A stretch of DNA of 64,000 nucleotides, from contig CAVTHA010000013.1 of the NCBI GenBank assembly GCA_963734435.1, positions 1-64,000 on the forward strand, given 5' to 3'. The notes beneath the pieces were generated by a model. That model was not told where the DNA came from. It saw only the letters and a program-made list of their open reading frames with translations, and ran no database searches. Positions 9,810 through 19,346 of this stretch are shown piece by piece. The translations under genes were made by a program, and so were the position numbers. The stretch comes from Bog-756 sp963734435 (GTDB lineage Bacteria > Actinomycetota > Acidimicrobiia > Acidimicrobiales > RAAP-2). Each line of letters begins with the position of its first letter. The first letter of the stretch is position 1.

Positions 9810-10439
9810 TGCTTCCCCTTTCGTCTGTTCCGGGAATCGTCCGATCGGGCATCCCCCACTGCGTCGCCAACCGTAGCTCGGTCCAACAAGCGTTTGCTTG
9901 TCCCTGGGAGTCACCTTGGATTCACCTGTGAGTGCTTGGGATCGGCCCAGATCAGCGCCGGGTCACGACGCCGGGCGCGTCGTGGCGAAGGCCGCCAGAG
10001 AGGCGATGTCCGCGTCGACGACCTCCAAGGCGGCAGAGACTCAGACTGCGTCTGGTCGATGCGCCACCTCCCGGCTATCCGTCCAACCCGGCCAGAGGGA
10101 CCACGAACACCCGGGTGGAGCAGTCCCTTCAAAGCGGTACGGAACATCTGTGTCGAAGGTGGCTTCCCTAAGGAGGTCACCCGGACCGCTTGCAGGCGTC
10201 GGGCCCATGCCCTTCTGCAACGAAGCGGTCTCATTTCAATGCGTGCGGTATGCGGCGAAACTCGAAGTGATACCTCTTTGCGCGTGCGGCTTGTCCGCGT
10301 GCTCAGGTCTTCGAGGGAGGACACGAGCAGTGACACGGGCGCCGTTGCGGACTTGGAACTCAATTCACATCGGCAACGCTGACTGACCAATTGGTGGCTG
10401 CTGGCGGCCACGCTCGCAGAGCCACTCTCACCTGCTCAG
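9810..10439. other. intergenic, no supported gene
   Basis: Three overlapping open frames of about 160 codons exist on the two strands (9894-10411). All translate to Arg/Ser/Thr-rich sequence with no domain or ribosome-binding site. The last five bases (CTCAG, 10435-10439) are the left target duplication of the IS element. Confidence 0.45.
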
Positions 10440-10507
10440 TGTCAACACCGGCCCAAAATTGACCCCCTGCCACCGGTTGAAAATTGACCCCCCGGCCGGG
10501 TCCACGG

Positions 10508-11284
10508 TCATTGGTCGTCGTCTGTAGGCGTCCTCCCGAGATCTCTGTCTTTCAGGCGGTAGCTGTCGCCCTTCATGGAGACGACCTCGGCGTGGTGGAC
10601 GAGGCGGTCGATCATGGCGGCGGCCACGACGGCGTCGCCGAACACCTCACCCCAACGCCCGAAGGGCTTGTTGGACGTCACGATGGTGCTGGCCCGCTCG
10701 TAGCGGGCCGAGACCAGCTGAAAGAAGAGGTTGGCCGCTTCTGTTTCGAAGGGGATGTAGCCCACCTCGTCGATCACGATGAGCGGATAGCGGCTCAGCC
10801 GGGTGAGTTCGTCATGGAGGTGCCCCGCGTTGTGGGCCTCGGCCAGACGGTCGACCCATTGGGCCCCAGTGCCGAAGAGCACGCGGTGCCCGGCCTGGCA
10901 GGCCCGGACCGATAATCCGATGGCCAGGTGGGTCTTGCCGGTCCCCGGTGGGCCCAAGAAGACGACGTTGTCCTTGGCTTCGACGAAGTCGAGAGCACCG
11001 AGATGGGCAATGACGTCGCGTTTGAGGCTCCGTTGGTGGTCGAAGTCGAACTCCTCGAGGGTCTTGCGGGCCGGGAAGCGAGCGGCTCGAATGCGGATCT
11101 CGCCTCCGTTGGACTGACGGGCGGCCACCTCACGCTCGAGGCAAGCGGCTAAGAACTCTTCGTGGGTCCAGCTCTCGGTGCGAGCGCGCTCGGCCAGTCG
11201 TTCGACCGACTTGGCCAGTGACGGTGCCTTGAGTGCCCGGCACAGATAGCCGAGGTCGCTCGGGGCCTTGGTCTTGGTCACCAT
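10508..11284 (-). CDS. istB: IstB, IS21 transposition helper AAA+ ATPase
   Basis: A 258-residue intact IstB, similar to DnaC/DnaA-type AAA+ ATPases. Walker A is GPPGTGKT (111-118), Walker B is LIVIDEVG with Asp172, and the sensor region SNKPFGRWGEVFGD is present. The family loads the IstA transposase on target DNA and gives target immunity. The start codon overlaps the istA stop (TGATG), the usual translational coupling. A longer open frame upstream belongs to shifted istA. Confidence 0.92.
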   Translation of the reverse strand: MVTKTKAPSDLGYLCRALKAPSLAKSVERLAERARTESWTHEEFLAACLEREVAARQSNGGEIRIRAARFPARKTLEEFDFDHQRSLKRDVIAHLGALDFVEAKDNVVFLGPPGTGKTHLAIGLSVRACQAGHRVLFGTGAQWVDRLAEAHNAGHLHDELTRLSRYPLIVIDEVGYIPFETEAANLFFQLVSARYERASTIVTSNKPFGRWGEVFGDAVVAAAMIDRLVHHAEVVSMKGDSYRLKDRDLGRTPTDDDQ

Positions 11285-12494
11285 CACGCCACCCCAAGCG
11301 CCTTGTCGTAGTCGGACAGGTCGCGTTCTTCGACGGCGTCGGCAAAGACCTCTGCCGCTCTCTGCTCGACCCGCATGAGACGCAGCGTCATGGCGTGGGT
11401 GGGGTCGAGCAGGGTGCGGTGCTTGGCCAAACAGCGCTGGTGACGGGCCACCTCGACCCCGTCGCAGGTGGCCACCACCGAGTCCAGGTCGACGCGGGCC
11501 TCGATGCGCCGGCCCACAAAGCGGGGGTTGACCGAGTAGTCGTTGGTGTCGACGCAGGACGTAGTGGTCACGGGGCAGCCGGGTGGAGAAACGCTGGGCC
11601 GGGTCAGGCAGGACCGGCGGGAAGGGGCGCATGGCGCCTCGGTCCTCATAGATGAGCTCGGCCGGCACGGCCCGCGTCAGTGGCGTGCACCCTGCAGTTC
11701 GCTCTCTTGAGCCAGGTGGTGAGTTGCTCGTTGAAGTCGTCGACGTCGGAGAACCGACGTCCCGGCAGGAACGAGGTCTCGTAGTAACCATTGGCCCGCT
11801 CGTTCATGCCCTTGGCCTCGGGGTCGTTCGGCTTGCACAGCCGTGCCCCCATCCCGAGCGTGCCCCGGAAGCGCTGGTACTCCTCGGTAAAGCACTCCTT
11901 GCCGCGTCGCCACTGGCCGATGCAGCCTTCGCCGTCCCACACCGCAGTGCGCGGGACCGCTCCGATCTGCTCGAAGCAGCGCAGCATGCCCGAGAGCACG
12001 TCGTGGGCCGCTCGGGTGGGAACCGTCCGCGCCGCCATGAAGCGCGAGTACCCGCTGACCGAGGTGACCACCCAGAGCTTGTCGGCCTGGTCGAAGTCGA
12101 GCGGAATGGGGTACTCGGGTTGCCACAGGTCGAACTGGACCAGCTCGCCAGGTGTGTAGAACGTGCGCTGGCACGGATCGGGTGGTCGGAAGAGTGGGCG
12201 CAGCTCGGCCACCCGGTCCCGCAGAATGGTGATGCCGTGCTCCCAGCGGATGCGCTCTGCGATCACCGTCGCCGGCATGGTCGGGCAGTCCTTCAGCAGC
12301 TTGCAGATCTCGGCCTCGACAGCGTCGACCAGCGAGCCCTTCGTTTTGCGCTGGTAGTTCGGCGGGTCAGATCCCCGCACGGCCGTCCGCACGGTGTTGC
12401 GAGCCACGCCCAGCTGCCGGGCGATGGTCTTGACTCCCAGGTGCTCAGCGAAATACAGGCGACGGATCTCAGCCCAGTCGTCCACGTTGATCAT
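11284..12494 (-). pseudogene. istA: IstA transposase with two single-base insertions
   Basis: The start at 12494 follows GGGAGGAAGG. The N-terminal helix-turn-helix (residues about 8-40, VKTIARQLGVARNTV) is followed by a DDE core: VQFDLW, then AVWDGEG, then PEAKGMNERANGYYETSF. The frame breaks near 11680 (one extra T, early stop at 11646), continues in a second frame through AELIYEDRGAMRPFPPVLP, breaks again near 11555-11562, and continues in a third frame through DYSVNPRFVGRR to the stop overlapping istB. Removing two bases gives exactly 403 codons, about the usual family length. The element is probably not autonomous unless these are sequencing errors. Confidence 0.88.
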
Positions 12495-12619
12495 TTCCTT
12501 CCTCCCTGGCCGGCCAGGCAGCCAGGGTCTGTGATCCAGCACGCTCAGTGGTGGATCACCGGGAAGGGGGGTCAGCTTTCGGGCGGTGATAAGGGGTCAT
12601 TCTTCAGCCGTTGGCGACA

Positions 12620-12953
12620 CTCAGCTGAGCGAAACTCATCGCATACGTCGAAGCTGAGCTTCCGCCGGAGCCAGATCGACAAGGTTTCGAATCCTGCCGC
12701 GGACACTCCCATGTTGGGGTAAGGGATAGGTGATTGGGCCGTTCCAATGTTCACGATGACCTTCCGGCCCTTGCCCCCATCTGGGCCGCGGCTGCCCAGG
12801 ACAGTCCCCGTGACCGTTCTTCAAGGCCATATGGACGCGGGACGGATGACGTCGAAACGGCAGGTGACGGCCAGATAGACTCTTTATCGCGTCGTGGGTG
12901 CGGAGTGATGGAACGTCACTCATGTCTCTACGGGGCAAACGGAGGTGTCCGTA
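12620..12953. other. intergenic, right IS flank
   Basis: Begins with the right target duplication, which here forms the perfect palindrome CTCAGCTGAG (12620-12629). No gene is supported. The promoter of the next secreted protein should be near 12880-12940. Confidence 0.4.
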
Positions 12954-13421
12954 ATGATACGAAGATCTCTTACGGTGGTCGTCCTGCTTCCGATCCTCGT
13001 ATCCGCCGCGTCATTGCTCGGTTCTGTTCCATCCGCTGCTGCCACCACCCGACATTGGGATGCGGGCACGTACCAGGTCTTCACGTTCGAAGCAGGGACC
13101 ACCCCAGCCACTGTTGTTTTGTCGCCGGACCACATACTCAACTTTCCCGGTTCCTCCACATCCGGGACGTGGACCGCGAGCACGCACGACCACGTGGTTA
13201 CGATCAGTGTGAGCTACCAGGTACCTTTGGACTCGTCCACTTTGTGCCTCTTTCTGGGTCAACCCCCGCTCTGCTTCGCTAGCTTCAGTGACACCGGGCC
13301 TAAGACTCCGACTGGCATCGCCACCCCGGAGGAGCCCGGTCAAGAGATCGAGTCGGTGGGGTCGAACGTCTTGGCGTCCTTGTCCTTCTGGGCCGTTCGA
13401 ACTGGACCAGCTCATAGGTAG
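12954..13421 (+). CDS. small secreted protein of unknown function
   Basis: The ATG at 12954 has GGAGG (12941-12945) 8 bases upstream; an in-frame GTG at 12945 overlaps that site and is rejected. The product of 155 residues has a clear signal peptide (about 1-30, cleavage near SAAA). The mature domain is beta-rich, with YQVFTFEAG and GTWTAS strands and a late Cys pair (LCLFLGQPPLCF). No family was recognised. It may be a small cell-surface or extracellular protein. Confidence 0.6.
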   Translation: MIRRSLTVVVLLPILVSAASLLGSVPSAAATTRHWDAGTYQVFTFEAGTTPATVVLSPDHILNFPGSSTSGTWTASTHDHVVTISVSYQVPLDSSTLCLFLGQPPLCFASFSDTGPKTPTGIATPEEPGQEIESVGSNVLASLSFWAVRTGPAHR

Positions 13422-13931
13422 CTAACTGTGAGTCATGCCGACATCTGCAAAGTGTCGGCTTCTGCTACCCGAACGCAAGGCAATGAAAATGGGACGCGGC
13501 GTTACCTTCACGTCACGTTCCACTTCGACGCGCAGAGCCTGTTGTGTGCAACTCGTCAGCTTTAGCCCCGGATGCAATTCCTCAGCGTGCAGACCTAGAG
13601 AACCCTGTCAAAGCATCGGGGTCAATCAACGCTGCCGCGCCCGGATCGAAAGCTGGCAGAGGACAATGACCGTCGCATCGATCGGACAAGTGGTGGTGGT
13701 GGTGGTGACCCACTATTACGCCTGATGGGGTGGCCTGCAGCTCCTTGGATTGGAGTAGCGAACTCAGGTGCCCCCGTTCGCCGGGAGCACGTCAGCCATC
13801 GACCATGGCTGAACAGTACCTATGCCACCCCTGGCCGCCTCGTTATGGCCGCGCGAAAGGGGACGTTGTGAGCTCGTCGCACCGGAGACCGTCTCGCCGC
13901 TGGTGATCTCTCCCCAGGGGGAGGGCGTGAT
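13422..13931. other. intergenic, no supported gene
   Basis: One 96-codon plus-strand frame exists, but it is Arg/Ser/Cys-rich without domain or ribosome-binding site. A short (GTG)n run lies at about 13690-13707. Nothing else was seen. Confidence 0.4.
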
Positions 13932-14276
13932 TCAGGCGGTCCAGTCGACCAGCACGTCGGGGGGCGGGCCTTCGGGAGGAGCGCCCAGGTCGACGCCAGT
14001 CAAATCCTTGACTTGGCCACGAAACCAGGTGGAGAACTCGTCCCCCGCGGTGGCGAGATCCGTGAACGCCTTCTCGACGTCAGGAGCCTCGAACCACACC
14101 AACATGGAGCTCCCCATCGGGGTCTCCTGCAGGGCCCAAGTCTCCCGGACAATTTTCGACCTGGCCTGCTGCGCCTCGAAACCCTTGCGGCGTTCCCCCA
14201 TGCACGCAGTCGCGAAGTCCCTGCCTCCTTGTTCTTTGCCGGGAAGGATCGGGAACGCGCCATTGAACACTGCCAT
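13932..14276 (-). CDS. small dimeric alpha-beta-barrel-like protein (DUF6176-like)
   Basis: A 114-residue cytoplasmic protein. A purine-rich ribosome-binding site (AAGGAGAAG) precedes the ATG. The beginning FNGAFPILPGKEQGGRDF and the later SSMLVWFEAPDVEKAF segment look like the two beta-alpha-beta halves of a ferredoxin-like fold, as in small DUF6176-type proteins. That assignment is from memory of the family pattern and is tentative; no catalytic residue can be named. It stands alone between long gene-free stretches. Confidence 0.7.
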   Translation of the reverse strand: MAVFNGAFPILPGKEQGGRDFATACMGERRKGFEAQQARSKIVRETWALQETPMGSSMLVWFEAPDVEKAFTDLATAGDEFSTWFRGQVKDLTGVDLGAPPEGPPPDVLVDWTA

Positions 14277-14915
14277 TTGGCTCTTCTCCTTGTTCGTCCG
14301 CCGTAGCCACCCGAGACAGTACTAGCAGGCTCCGAAGAGTGCCCAAAGCCAAGAGCCTCTTCCAGAACGCTCTCGCCCTGCGGAACCACTAAAGCGTTTT
14401 GGCGGGTCACGCCCGTCGGCGGATCCGGAGGAATTAGGAGCGATGCGTCTCAAGGACCCGGCTGGTGGCAGGCGTCCGAAGGGAAGTGGTGCTCCCCCGG
14501 AGCGGCACCCAAGCTATCAACCACCGGTGGGACACCCCCTCCGCCTACGGTCTCCTAGCGTCAGGTGGTCGCAATCAATCGGACAGTCTCCGTTGCCATC
14601 AGGAGGATTCCTCATTGGCAAACAGCTGAGCTCTTGCAAATCGACCCATCATTGACCTGACATACGGAAGAGTTCTCAGCCTGAGTAGCTGAGGCTCCAA
14701 ATAGATCTGAGCTGATCTCCTCCCGAAGCCGGGAATTCGGGACTCCGCCATCGAGATGGGAAGCCGGAGCGGCCTCTGACCCAACGCGTCATGACACGTT
14801 CTGACCGAAGCGAAGGCACAGAGGACAGAGAAGTGATCTAATGAACTGAGCCAACGGCTAAGGCTGAGGTGAGTTGGATCTACGCCTTCGATAGCTTGGC
14901 CCGAAGGGGGTCACG
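14277..14915. other. long intergenic region upstream of the pentapeptide gene
   Basis: It contains a good-looking GGAGGA 9 bases before an ATG at 14443, but the 70-codon frame is Pro/Arg/Ser-rich and not protein-like. It also holds CAGCTGAG (14623-14630), the dyad at 14675-14693 and a nearby GATCTGAGCTGATCTC stretch. The promoter of the 14916 gene must lie here. Confidence 0.4.
14675..14693. repeat. intergenic dyad CTCAGC-N7-GCTGAG
   Basis: A perfect 6-bp inverted repeat with the same 7-base loop length as the copy at 4579-4597. Both are followed within about 15-35 bases by a second GCTGA/ATC-rich dyad, and both lie upstream of or beside a pentapeptide-repeat gene. Confidence 0.5.
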
Positions 14916-17096
14916 ATGCGAACGTGCCCGAACAAGATCACCCTGGGGAGTGATTTCCAAGAGCCAAGGCAAGCTAAACGCAGTGGCCGTCTTCGTGATG
15001 GAAAGCGCCACCATCTGATCGCCAGCGGCGTCGTTGTCGCGTTGCTCTTCGCCATGATGACGGTGGTGGGGGCCAGCTCGACTCCGGCTTACGCCGGGAC
15101 AGTCATCATCGATGGCTGCACCATCGTCGCCCACCCCACCGCGAACCATTTTACGGAGTGCCCTGGCGCCAACTTCGCGGGATCCACACTGACCGCGCTC
15201 AACCTCCGATACGCGAATCTGTCCGGAGCGTCTCTAGTCACGTGCGCCTTCGAACTGCAACCTTACGGAGGGTCCATGTGCGCGAGCGCCACTTTCACCA
15301 ATGACAACCTGACTGATGCCAATCTGTCTGGCGCAAAGACTTCCGCATGCACCACGATGAACCTCGGCGACGGCATCGGGTATGTGTCCGCCTGCGGTAG
15401 CGCGTCCATGTCGAGCACCAATTTCACCCGCGCAAACCTGGCAGGGGATGTATTCAGTGCATGCGCGCCAGAGTCAAATCTCGACATTCAAGGGTGTAGT
15501 AGAGCCGATCTCACCGGCAGCGTATTTAAAGATGTGGATCTATCCAACCTGCAGCTGAATGGTGTTCAGCTCAGCAACGCCGACTTTGCCGGAGCCGACC
15601 TGTCCGGCGCAAACCTCTCCCCTCTCGAAGAACCGGTAGCAGAGATTCCTACAAACTTGACGGGAGTTGATCTGAAACACGCTGATCTCGAAGGCACGAA
15701 CCTGACCGGCGTCACGCTGACTGGTGCCAATATGCAACGCGCCAATCTGACCAACGCCAATCTGACCGGCGTGACATCAGGCGGGGTCACCGGGAAGCCG
15801 TCCGCTCTTCCCACCGGCTGGTTGCTCGTCAACGGTTATTTGGTTGGTCCCGGCGCCATCCTGGACGGCGCGACCCTGACCGGTGCCAACCTGGCCGGCG
15901 CCAACCTGGCCGGTGCGACCCTGACTGGCGTGATCTCGGGTGGAATCACCGGGACGCCGTCCGCCCTTCCCACCGGCTGGTTGCTCGTCAACGGCTATTT
16001 GGTTGGTCCCGGCGCCATCCTGACCGGCGCGACCCTGACCGGTGCCAACCTCGCCGGCGCCAATCTGACTGGAGCGACCCTGACCGGAGCCAAACTGGGC
16101 GGCGCCAACCTGGCCGGTGCGACCCTGACCGGCGTGATCTCGGGTGGAATCACCGGGACGCCGTCCGCCCTTCCCACCGGCTGGTTGCTCGTCAACGGCT
16201 ATTTGGTTGGTCCCGGCGCCATCCTGACCGGCGCGACCCTGACCGGTGCCAACCTCGCCGGCGCCAATCTGACTGGAGCGACCCTGACCGGAGCCAAACT
16301 GGGCGGTGCCAACCTGACCGGGGCGACCCTGACTGGCGTGATCTCGGGTGGAATCACCGGGACACCGTCCGCCCTTCCCACCGGCTGGTTGCTCGTCAAC
16401 GGCTACTTGGTTGGTCCTGGCGCCTACTTGGAGGGCGCGAACCTGACAGGTACCGACCTGAGTGGCGCCGACCTGGCCGGCACCCTTTTGTACGGCGCCG
16501 ATCTCACCAACGTGTCTTCAGGGGGGATCACGGGGACACCGTCAAATCTTCCCGCCTTCTGGATTCTCGCCAACGGTTATTTGGTCGGTGATGACGCCGA
16601 CCTGGCCGGCGCCAATCTGTCCGGTGCCGATTTGGCCAACGGCTTCGTGGCCGGCGCCAATCTGTCCAGCGCCGATTTGACCGGCGCCGATCTCAATGAC
16701 GTGTCTTCGGGTGGCATCATCGGGTCCCCATCGGCTCTTCCCAGTGGCTGGTTACTCGCCAACGGCTACTTGGTTGGACCAGGTGCCAATCTGACAGGTG
16801 CCAAACTGACCGGTGCCAACCTGGCTGGCTCAGACCTCGCCAACGCCTTCCTGAACGGTGCCAGCCTGTCAGGTGCCGACCTAGACGGTGCCAACCTGAG
16901 CGGCGCTCAACTGAATGGCGAAGGAACCTATTTACCCGCTGCCAACCTAAGCAATGCCAATCTCACCGATGCAAACCTCAATGGTGCCGATTTCAGCGGC
17001 GTCACCCTGACCGGCGTCACTTGGTCGAACACCACCTGCCCAGACGGCACGAACAGCGACGGCGACGGGAATACGTGCATCAACAATCTCGGCTGA
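14916..17096 (+). CDS. secreted pentapeptide-repeat protein (726 aa)
   Basis: The intact member of the window's pentapeptide family. The signal region is at residues about 33-62 (hydrophobic core, ending TPAYA). A Cys-containing N-terminal segment (about 65-190) includes GADLSG-type units and several Cys. Long runs of A(N/T)LTGA units follow, interrupted seven times by a spacer of about 30 residues with SGGITGTPSALPTGW and NGYLVGPGA. The tail is TCPDGTNSDGDGNTC. The helix should be a stiff right-handed quadrilateral rod outside the cell. Two 204-bp DNA units (15931-16338) are nearly identical, showing recent internal expansion. A ligand or adhesive role is possible but not shown. Confidence 0.88.
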   Translation: MRTCPNKITLGSDFQEPRQAKRSGRLRDGKRHHLIASGVVVALLFAMMTVVGASSTPAYAGTVIIDGCTIVAHPTANHFTECPGANFAGSTLTALNLRYANLSGASLVTCAFELQPYGGSMCASATFTNDNLTDANLSGAKTSACTTMNLGDGIGYVSACGSASMSSTNFTRANLAGDVFSACAPESNLDIQGCSRADLTGSVFKDVDLSNLQLNGVQLSNADFAGADLSGANLSPLEEPVAEIPTNLTGVDLKHADLEGTNLTGVTLTGANMQRANLTNANLTGVTSGGVTGKPSALPTGWLLVNGYLVGPGAILDGATLTGANLAGANLAGATLTGVISGGITGTPSALPTGWLLVNGYLVGPGAILTGATLTGANLAGANLTGATLTGAKLGGANLAGATLTGVISGGITGTPSALPTGWLLVNGYLVGPGAILTGATLTGANLAGANLTGATLTGAKLGGANLTGATLTGVISGGITGTPSALPTGWLLVNGYLVGPGAYLEGANLTGTDLSGADLAGTLLYGADLTNVSSGGITGTPSNLPAFWILANGYLVGDDADLAGANLSGADLANGFVAGANLSSADLTGADLNDVSSGGIIGSPSALPSGWLLANGYLVGPGANLTGAKLTGANLAGSDLANAFLNGASLSGADLDGANLSGAQLNGEGTYLPAANLSNANLTDANLNGADFSGVTLTGVTWSNTTCPDGTNSDGDGNTCINNLG
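15931..16338 (+). repeat. tandem 204-bp repeat (two units, plus a partial third)
   Basis: Units at 15931-16134 and 16135-16338 differ at only a few bases; a partial third begins at 16339. Each encodes one spacer (SGGITGTPSALPTGW) plus eight pentapeptides, 68 residues, an integral number of codons. This is slippage or unequal-crossover expansion of the beta-helix. Confidence 0.9.
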
Positions 17097-17129
17097 TCGA
17101 CGCCAACTGATCGCGTCACCGTCATGGGC

Positions 17130-17475
17130 CGTGGATCGAAATGGCGTGTGGACCTCGTATGGCCGAGATACAGCGGGCGGCGATCGGCTCCACTAAACCC
17201 CTTGAGCTCCAGTTCACGTAGCTGCTCAACATCAACGAGCACATGAACTTTCTCGTAGGTAGCCGGCGAGATCAGGATCTCGCCGGCGCCGGCTCGGCCT
17301 TCGAGTCGTGCCGCGAGGTTCACGGCGCTGCCGATGACGGTGAACTTCGAGCGTTTCTCTGAGCCGATGTTGCCGACGACTACTTCGCCAGTGGTGATAC
17401 CGACGCCCATCGCGACTCCAGCCATATCGCGTTTCTGGTTACGTTCGTTGACACTTTGAAGCGCACGCTGCATAG
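17130..17475 (-). pseudogene. C-terminal half of a class III adenylate/guanylate cyclase domain
   Basis: The minus strand encodes VNERNQ, then MGVGITTGEVVVGNIGSEKRSKFTVIG (written here only as a guide to the usual cyclase core), NLAARLE, and a C-terminal LKGFSGA region. These are the second half of a cyclase homology domain, including the conserved Asn-x-x-x-Arg transition-state motif (NLAAR). The first half, with the metal-binding Asp motif FSDIRGFT, is absent; upstream sequence runs into unrelated codons. A deletion remnant. Confidence 0.65.
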
Positions 17476-17544
17476 CGACAGCGGACGCCGATTGCCCGTT
17501 GCGCGGGCATCGAGTCACCACCGCCATCGACGGCGTCGGAGTGT

Positions 17545-17820
17545 TTGACGGCAGCACAGGCCGCGCATTCAGATCTGATCTTGCTTGATTTGAGCCTTCC
17601 GATTGTCAGCGGATGGCAAGCTCCGGGTGAGCTCAAAGCCGATCCACTCACCTCCCGAATCCCGGTGATCGCACTGACTGCCCATTCGATGTCGGGCGAC
17701 CATGAACGGGCCCTCGCTGCGGGTTGCGACGACTACGACACCAAGCAGATCGAGTTCGTCCAGCTGCTGGACAAGATCGACGCGCTCCTGGCGCGGGAGC
17801 CAGGTTCGACTCGGGAGTGA
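17545..17820 (+). pseudogene. C-terminal part of a response-regulator receiver domain
   Basis: From a TTG codon the frame gives DLILLDLSLPIVSGW (phospho-acceptor Asp strand), then IPVIALTAHSMSGDHERALAAGCDDYDTK, written in the standard CheY-like order with the Thr/Ser and Lys positions, and a last helix LLDKIDALLA. The first about 45 residues (beta1 with the acidic pair) are missing. It is arranged head to head with the cyclase remnant. Such single-domain receivers commonly sit beside cyclase or hybrid kinase genes, so both pieces may come from one deleted signalling locus. Confidence 0.6.
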
Positions 17821-17935
17821 GCAAGTACCCTCAGCTGCACCGGGTGTGACTGTCGCCTCGATTGATTGGGAGAGATCCAACCCCTCGCCTGAACGGAGGG
17901 CTGGGCGGTGTGCTCAGCAGCAATGGAAATCGAAC

Positions 17936-19267
17936 TCAACGGCGGCGATACCGGAGCAAACATGGCTCAGCGGAGCGTGCCACGCCCCCGATCTGAGCGC
18001 GTAGAGATTCGGGTCGACCAATCCAGCCTGGATCCAGTTCGAACTCAGCAAGAAGGCGAGTTGTCGCATTGGTCATCGCAGCCAGAGAAAAGGGTTGGGC
18101 GGGACAGGTATGACGCCCATGGCCGAAAGAGGTGACGAGCTCAACAGCGGCGAGCTGAGAGCCGTCGGCCAACCGCCGCCGATTCCAGCGGCTCGGGTCC
18201 CACTTGTCGAACCCAGGTGCGGCGCTCGTATTCGTGAGCGGAAGAAGCGTCGCCACCGTGGCCCCTGGGCCAATCTCGTGAACGACATCTCCAACATCGA
18301 GAGATACTGGCGAGAGCACATAGCGCGCCATGATGGATCGCTGAGCCAGCCGAATCGACTCAAGGGCACACATCTCTGCCAGCACCCGGTCGCCGGCCTG
18401 CACGCGCTCTGCTTGGTCAAGGTGCGCGACAAGATCCACTATGGCCCAGCCAAGTGCCGCAAACAGATTGGACATGGAAGCCACGTGGATCAGTGCTACG
18501 TCTAGGGCGACACCGACCATCGACTCCTGGGCCGGTTGATCCGCCCAAGCCTGCGCGATTCGGTAAAAGAGGGGGTGGCCTGCCTCGTTACCCGGAAGCT
18601 GTCTCAGAGCTTCGCCCAACTCCTCGGTTACTACCGCCAGCGCCTTGCGCTCCGCCGACTTTCCCGATGCCGCTACTACCAACATCGCATCGGGATGGAC
18701 GAACGACTCGGCGCCATCGAGCGCATCGAACGCCACCGAAAGCCGGTCGAATCGTTCACCCACGGCGGAATTGGGACCGCCCCACGATGCCAGGCCGACC
18801 CGGTGACCCAAGCGTCTGGTCAGTGCGAACAGATCCACTTCCCCGGAACTGCCGAGCTCGGCAACCGTGGCATCAAGAGCAGCCTCGACGTTACCCAGGT
18901 AGGTGGTCACGTCGTCACGTCCGAAGAGTTCATGGGGCAGCACTCGTCGACCAACGAATATCTCGTCCGGGAGCTTCCGCCGCAACATCCGCCAATCGGC
19001 GACTCCCTTGCTGGCCTGGCTCTCGGGCAGCGCATAGAACCCGGCAACCCCCGACGGTGAAAACGTGAACACGAACCGATCGTCACCACTGTCCACCACG
19101 AATGTGTCGCCAAGGGCATTCCGCACTTCGGCCAGGGTCTGCACCGGGTCAGCGATCGGAACGTCCCAGGGCATGCCGAGTGACGTGGCGACCGGAGGCA
19201 TCGGCGAGACCATTGGTCTGGTCAGATCACGTGCTTCCTTCGACCGTGGCGTGTCAGGCGCACCCAT
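17936..19267 (-). CDS. cytochrome P450
   Basis: A P450 of about 443 residues. The start is taken at ATG 19267 (19273 is equally possible); the open frame beyond overlaps the divergent gene and is Arg/Thr-rich. The heme loop FGHGRHTCPAQ carries the axial Cys at about residue 388, with Pro in place of the usual Gly two after Cys. The ExxR motif is ESIRLAQR (K-helix), and TNTSAAPGFDKWDPSRWNRRR gives the PERF-like region. The I-helix AGxxT motif is poorly conserved (MSNLFAALGWAIVD), hinting at a non-standard reaction or an accessory role. It is divergent from a D-aminoacylase-type gene, so the two may share a 75-bp promoter region. Confidence 0.85.
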   Translation of the reverse strand: MGAPDTPRSKEARDLTRPMVSPMPPVATSLGMPWDVPIADPVQTLAEVRNALGDTFVVDSGDDRFVFTFSPSGVAGFYALPESQASKGVADWRMLRRKLPDEIFVGRRVLPHELFGRDDVTTYLGNVEAALDATVAELGSSGEVDLFALTRRLGHRVGLASWGGPNSAVGERFDRLSVAFDALDGAESFVHPDAMLVVAASGKSAERKALAVVTEELGEALRQLPGNEAGHPLFYRIAQAWADQPAQESMVGVALDVALIHVASMSNLFAALGWAIVDLVAHLDQAERVQAGDRVLAEMCALESIRLAQRSIMARYVLSPVSLDVGDVVHEIGPGATVATLLPLTNTSAAPGFDKWDPSRWNRRRLADGSQLAAVELVTSFGHGRHTCPAQPFSLAAMTNATTRLLAEFELDPGWIGRPESLRAQIGGVARSAEPCLLRYRRR

Positions 19268-19346
19268 GGTCATCAGGGTAGTAACTCCACCAATACCGCA
19301 CTCGGTCGAGGCGTTCGATCGGTACCTGAGCGTAAACTCTGCGATC

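Larger units (their letters stand above)
10440..12619 (-). mobile_element. IS21-family insertion sequence (istA pseudogene + istB)
   Basis: A 2180-bp element bounded by TGTC...GACA ends. Imperfect terminal inverted repeats contain repeated (A)ATTGACCCCC motifs at the left (about 10456 and 10482) and related TGACCCC motifs at the right (about 12571-12600), as IS21 elements have multiple terminal repeats. It is flanked by a 5-bp direct repeat CTCAG (10435-10439 and 12620-12624). Joining the flanks restores GCTCAG|CTGAGC, a 12-bp palindrome, so the insertion site lay inside one of the window's recurrent dyads. The element encodes both IS21 genes, but istA has two frameshifts. Confidence 0.85.

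Noticed and set aside
9894..10411. three overlapping frames of about 160 codons
   Set aside because: Arg/Ser/Thr-rich translations on both strands without a start signal or any recognisable motif.
13435..13725. 96-codon frame ending in a (GTG)n run
   Set aside because: Low-complexity, Arg/Cys-rich, no ribosome-binding site.
14443..14655. 70-codon frame behind GGAGGA
   Set aside because: Good ribosome-binding site but Pro/Arg/Ser-rich sequence with no fold; more likely chance.
15931..16338. possible CRISPR-like array because of regular repeats
   Set aside because: The repeats are in frame, 204 bp, contiguous and code pentapeptides; there are no spacers and no cas genes in the window.
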